From Hyaloscypha bicolor E (taxonomy: Eukaryota; Ascomycota; Leotiomycetes; Helotiales; Hyaloscyphaceae): a DNA stretch of 64,000 bases. Made by a program: the position numbers and the translations under genes. Below, piece after piece: positions 63,356-64,000 of the stretch. The first letter of the stretch is position 1. Each line of letters begins with the position of its first letter. The notes under the pieces are model-generated. The model was not told where the DNA came from. It made no database searches and worked only from the letters and a program-made list of their open reading frames with translations. The DNA is taken from assembly GCF_002865645.1 (NCBI RefSeq), contig NW_020194655.1, positions 248,001 through 312,000 of the forward strand, in the 5' to 3' direction.

Positions 63356-64000
63356 TCACAGGGACTCAACTAAGGAGTCTGTGGTCTCGGCTTTTCCAAG
63401 CGTCATTGGCTTTCGCCACTTGGGGCCAAACTTCTGGAGGATGACATAGGTTGGGATCACGCCGAAGGTGCAGATTATAGCTTGCACGGCAAAGGACCAG
63501 GTATATCCTATTTCCAGGCGTCAGTGACATGGTGTGTAGAAAAAGATTAGAAGACTGAATGAACATACCCGACGACTCAACCCAAGTATTTATGAACCAC
63601 GGCTCCGCGAAGGCAGAAGGCTAGCATAATGTCATGCGAAGTCGATTCACAAAATTAAGATTCGAGAATCCGAGACTTACGTTGATGATAACCGTATAAA
63701 AGGTGATGATATCCATGGCATGTTCGTAATAACTGTCGACGATATAGCTCGACAGCGCTGTATTTCCAATCTGCAGGCCCGCGCCATCTGTACATTACAC
63801 GCGTCAGCCACGTTTCGATGCATATATTCATCCTCCACTCCACTCCACTCACACAAGAAGAACGCAATCTGCCCAGTAATCCAATGCCACTCTTTGTCAA
63901 TACTCAGCCCCCAAATCAACAACCCCAAGCTCGACAACACGGCAGCGGGATAACCCATCCACAACCGCATCTCAGGAGTCCTTTGACCGTTGTTCCGCTT
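63356..64000 (-). CDS. MFS transporter, C-terminal part (runs off the window)
   Basis: Minus-strand exons 64,000-63,853 (5' part outside the window), 63,787-63,681, 63,620-63,569 and 63,507-63,356; introns of 65, 60 and 61 bp are all GT...AG and keep the frame. The exons read RMLW-like positively charged loop, then MGYPAAVLSSLGLLIWGLSI, then GAGLQIGNTALSSYIVDSYY, EHAMDIITFYTVIIN, WVESSGYTWSFAVQAI and VIPTYVILQKFGPKWR, ending in ESL. This is the last three or so transmembrane helices of a major facilitator transporter of the fungal multidrug/organic solute type, with a cytosolic tail. The substrate cannot be deduced from this part. Confidence 0.88.

Overview
The window looks like a chromosome segment of a filamentous ascomycete (Pezizomycotina). 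The signs are short introns of 44-65 bp (one of 165 bp) with GT...AG borders, HET-domain, Zn2Cys6 and 2EXR-type genes, a secreted GH27 alpha-galactosidase, and long AT-rich blocks that are decayed retrotransposons. The decay matches repeat-induced point mutation (RIP): related repeat copies differ mostly by C-to-T and G-to-A. The species cannot be named from the sequence.

Layout. 1-26,920 is a RIP-destroyed block with no usable ORFs. It holds a minus-strand Ty3/Gypsy relic (about 1-9,300), an unidentified repeat in two opposite-facing copies (about 9,300-12,000 and 24,730-26,390), and a minus-strand Ty1/Copia element (12,198-24,729) carrying a second copy of the same family (13,734-20,059). 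26,930-29,870 is an unmutated island with one five-exon alpha-galactosidase gene. 29,870-32,624 is AT-rich sequence, a long AAT microsatellite and the broken start of a HET-domain gene. 32,625-45,891 is a plus-strand copy of the same Copia family, split by a Ty3/Gypsy chromovirus at 38,204-45,163; both insertions still show 5-bp target-site duplications. From about 46,000 the sequence is ordinary gene space: an intact HET-domain gene (minus), a short-repeat and hairpin cluster, an SGNH hydrolase with an apparent one-base frameshift, a small secreted-protein gene with an in-frame stop, a large membrane-anchored ZZ-finger/EF-hand protein, a 2EXR-like fragment, a Zn2Cys6 transcription factor, and the 3' end of an MFS transporter running off the right edge.

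The genes do not form an obvious pathway. The alpha-galactosidase, SGNH hydrolase and small cysteine-containing protein are predicted to be secreted, and HET-type genes lie on both sides of the large transposon nest. The adjacent Zn2Cys6 factor and MFS transporter could be a regulator-transporter pair, but that is inference only. The clearest story is transposon history: ordered nested insertions, several levels of RIP, well-preserved outer ends of the 13-kb nest, and decayed genes near it.
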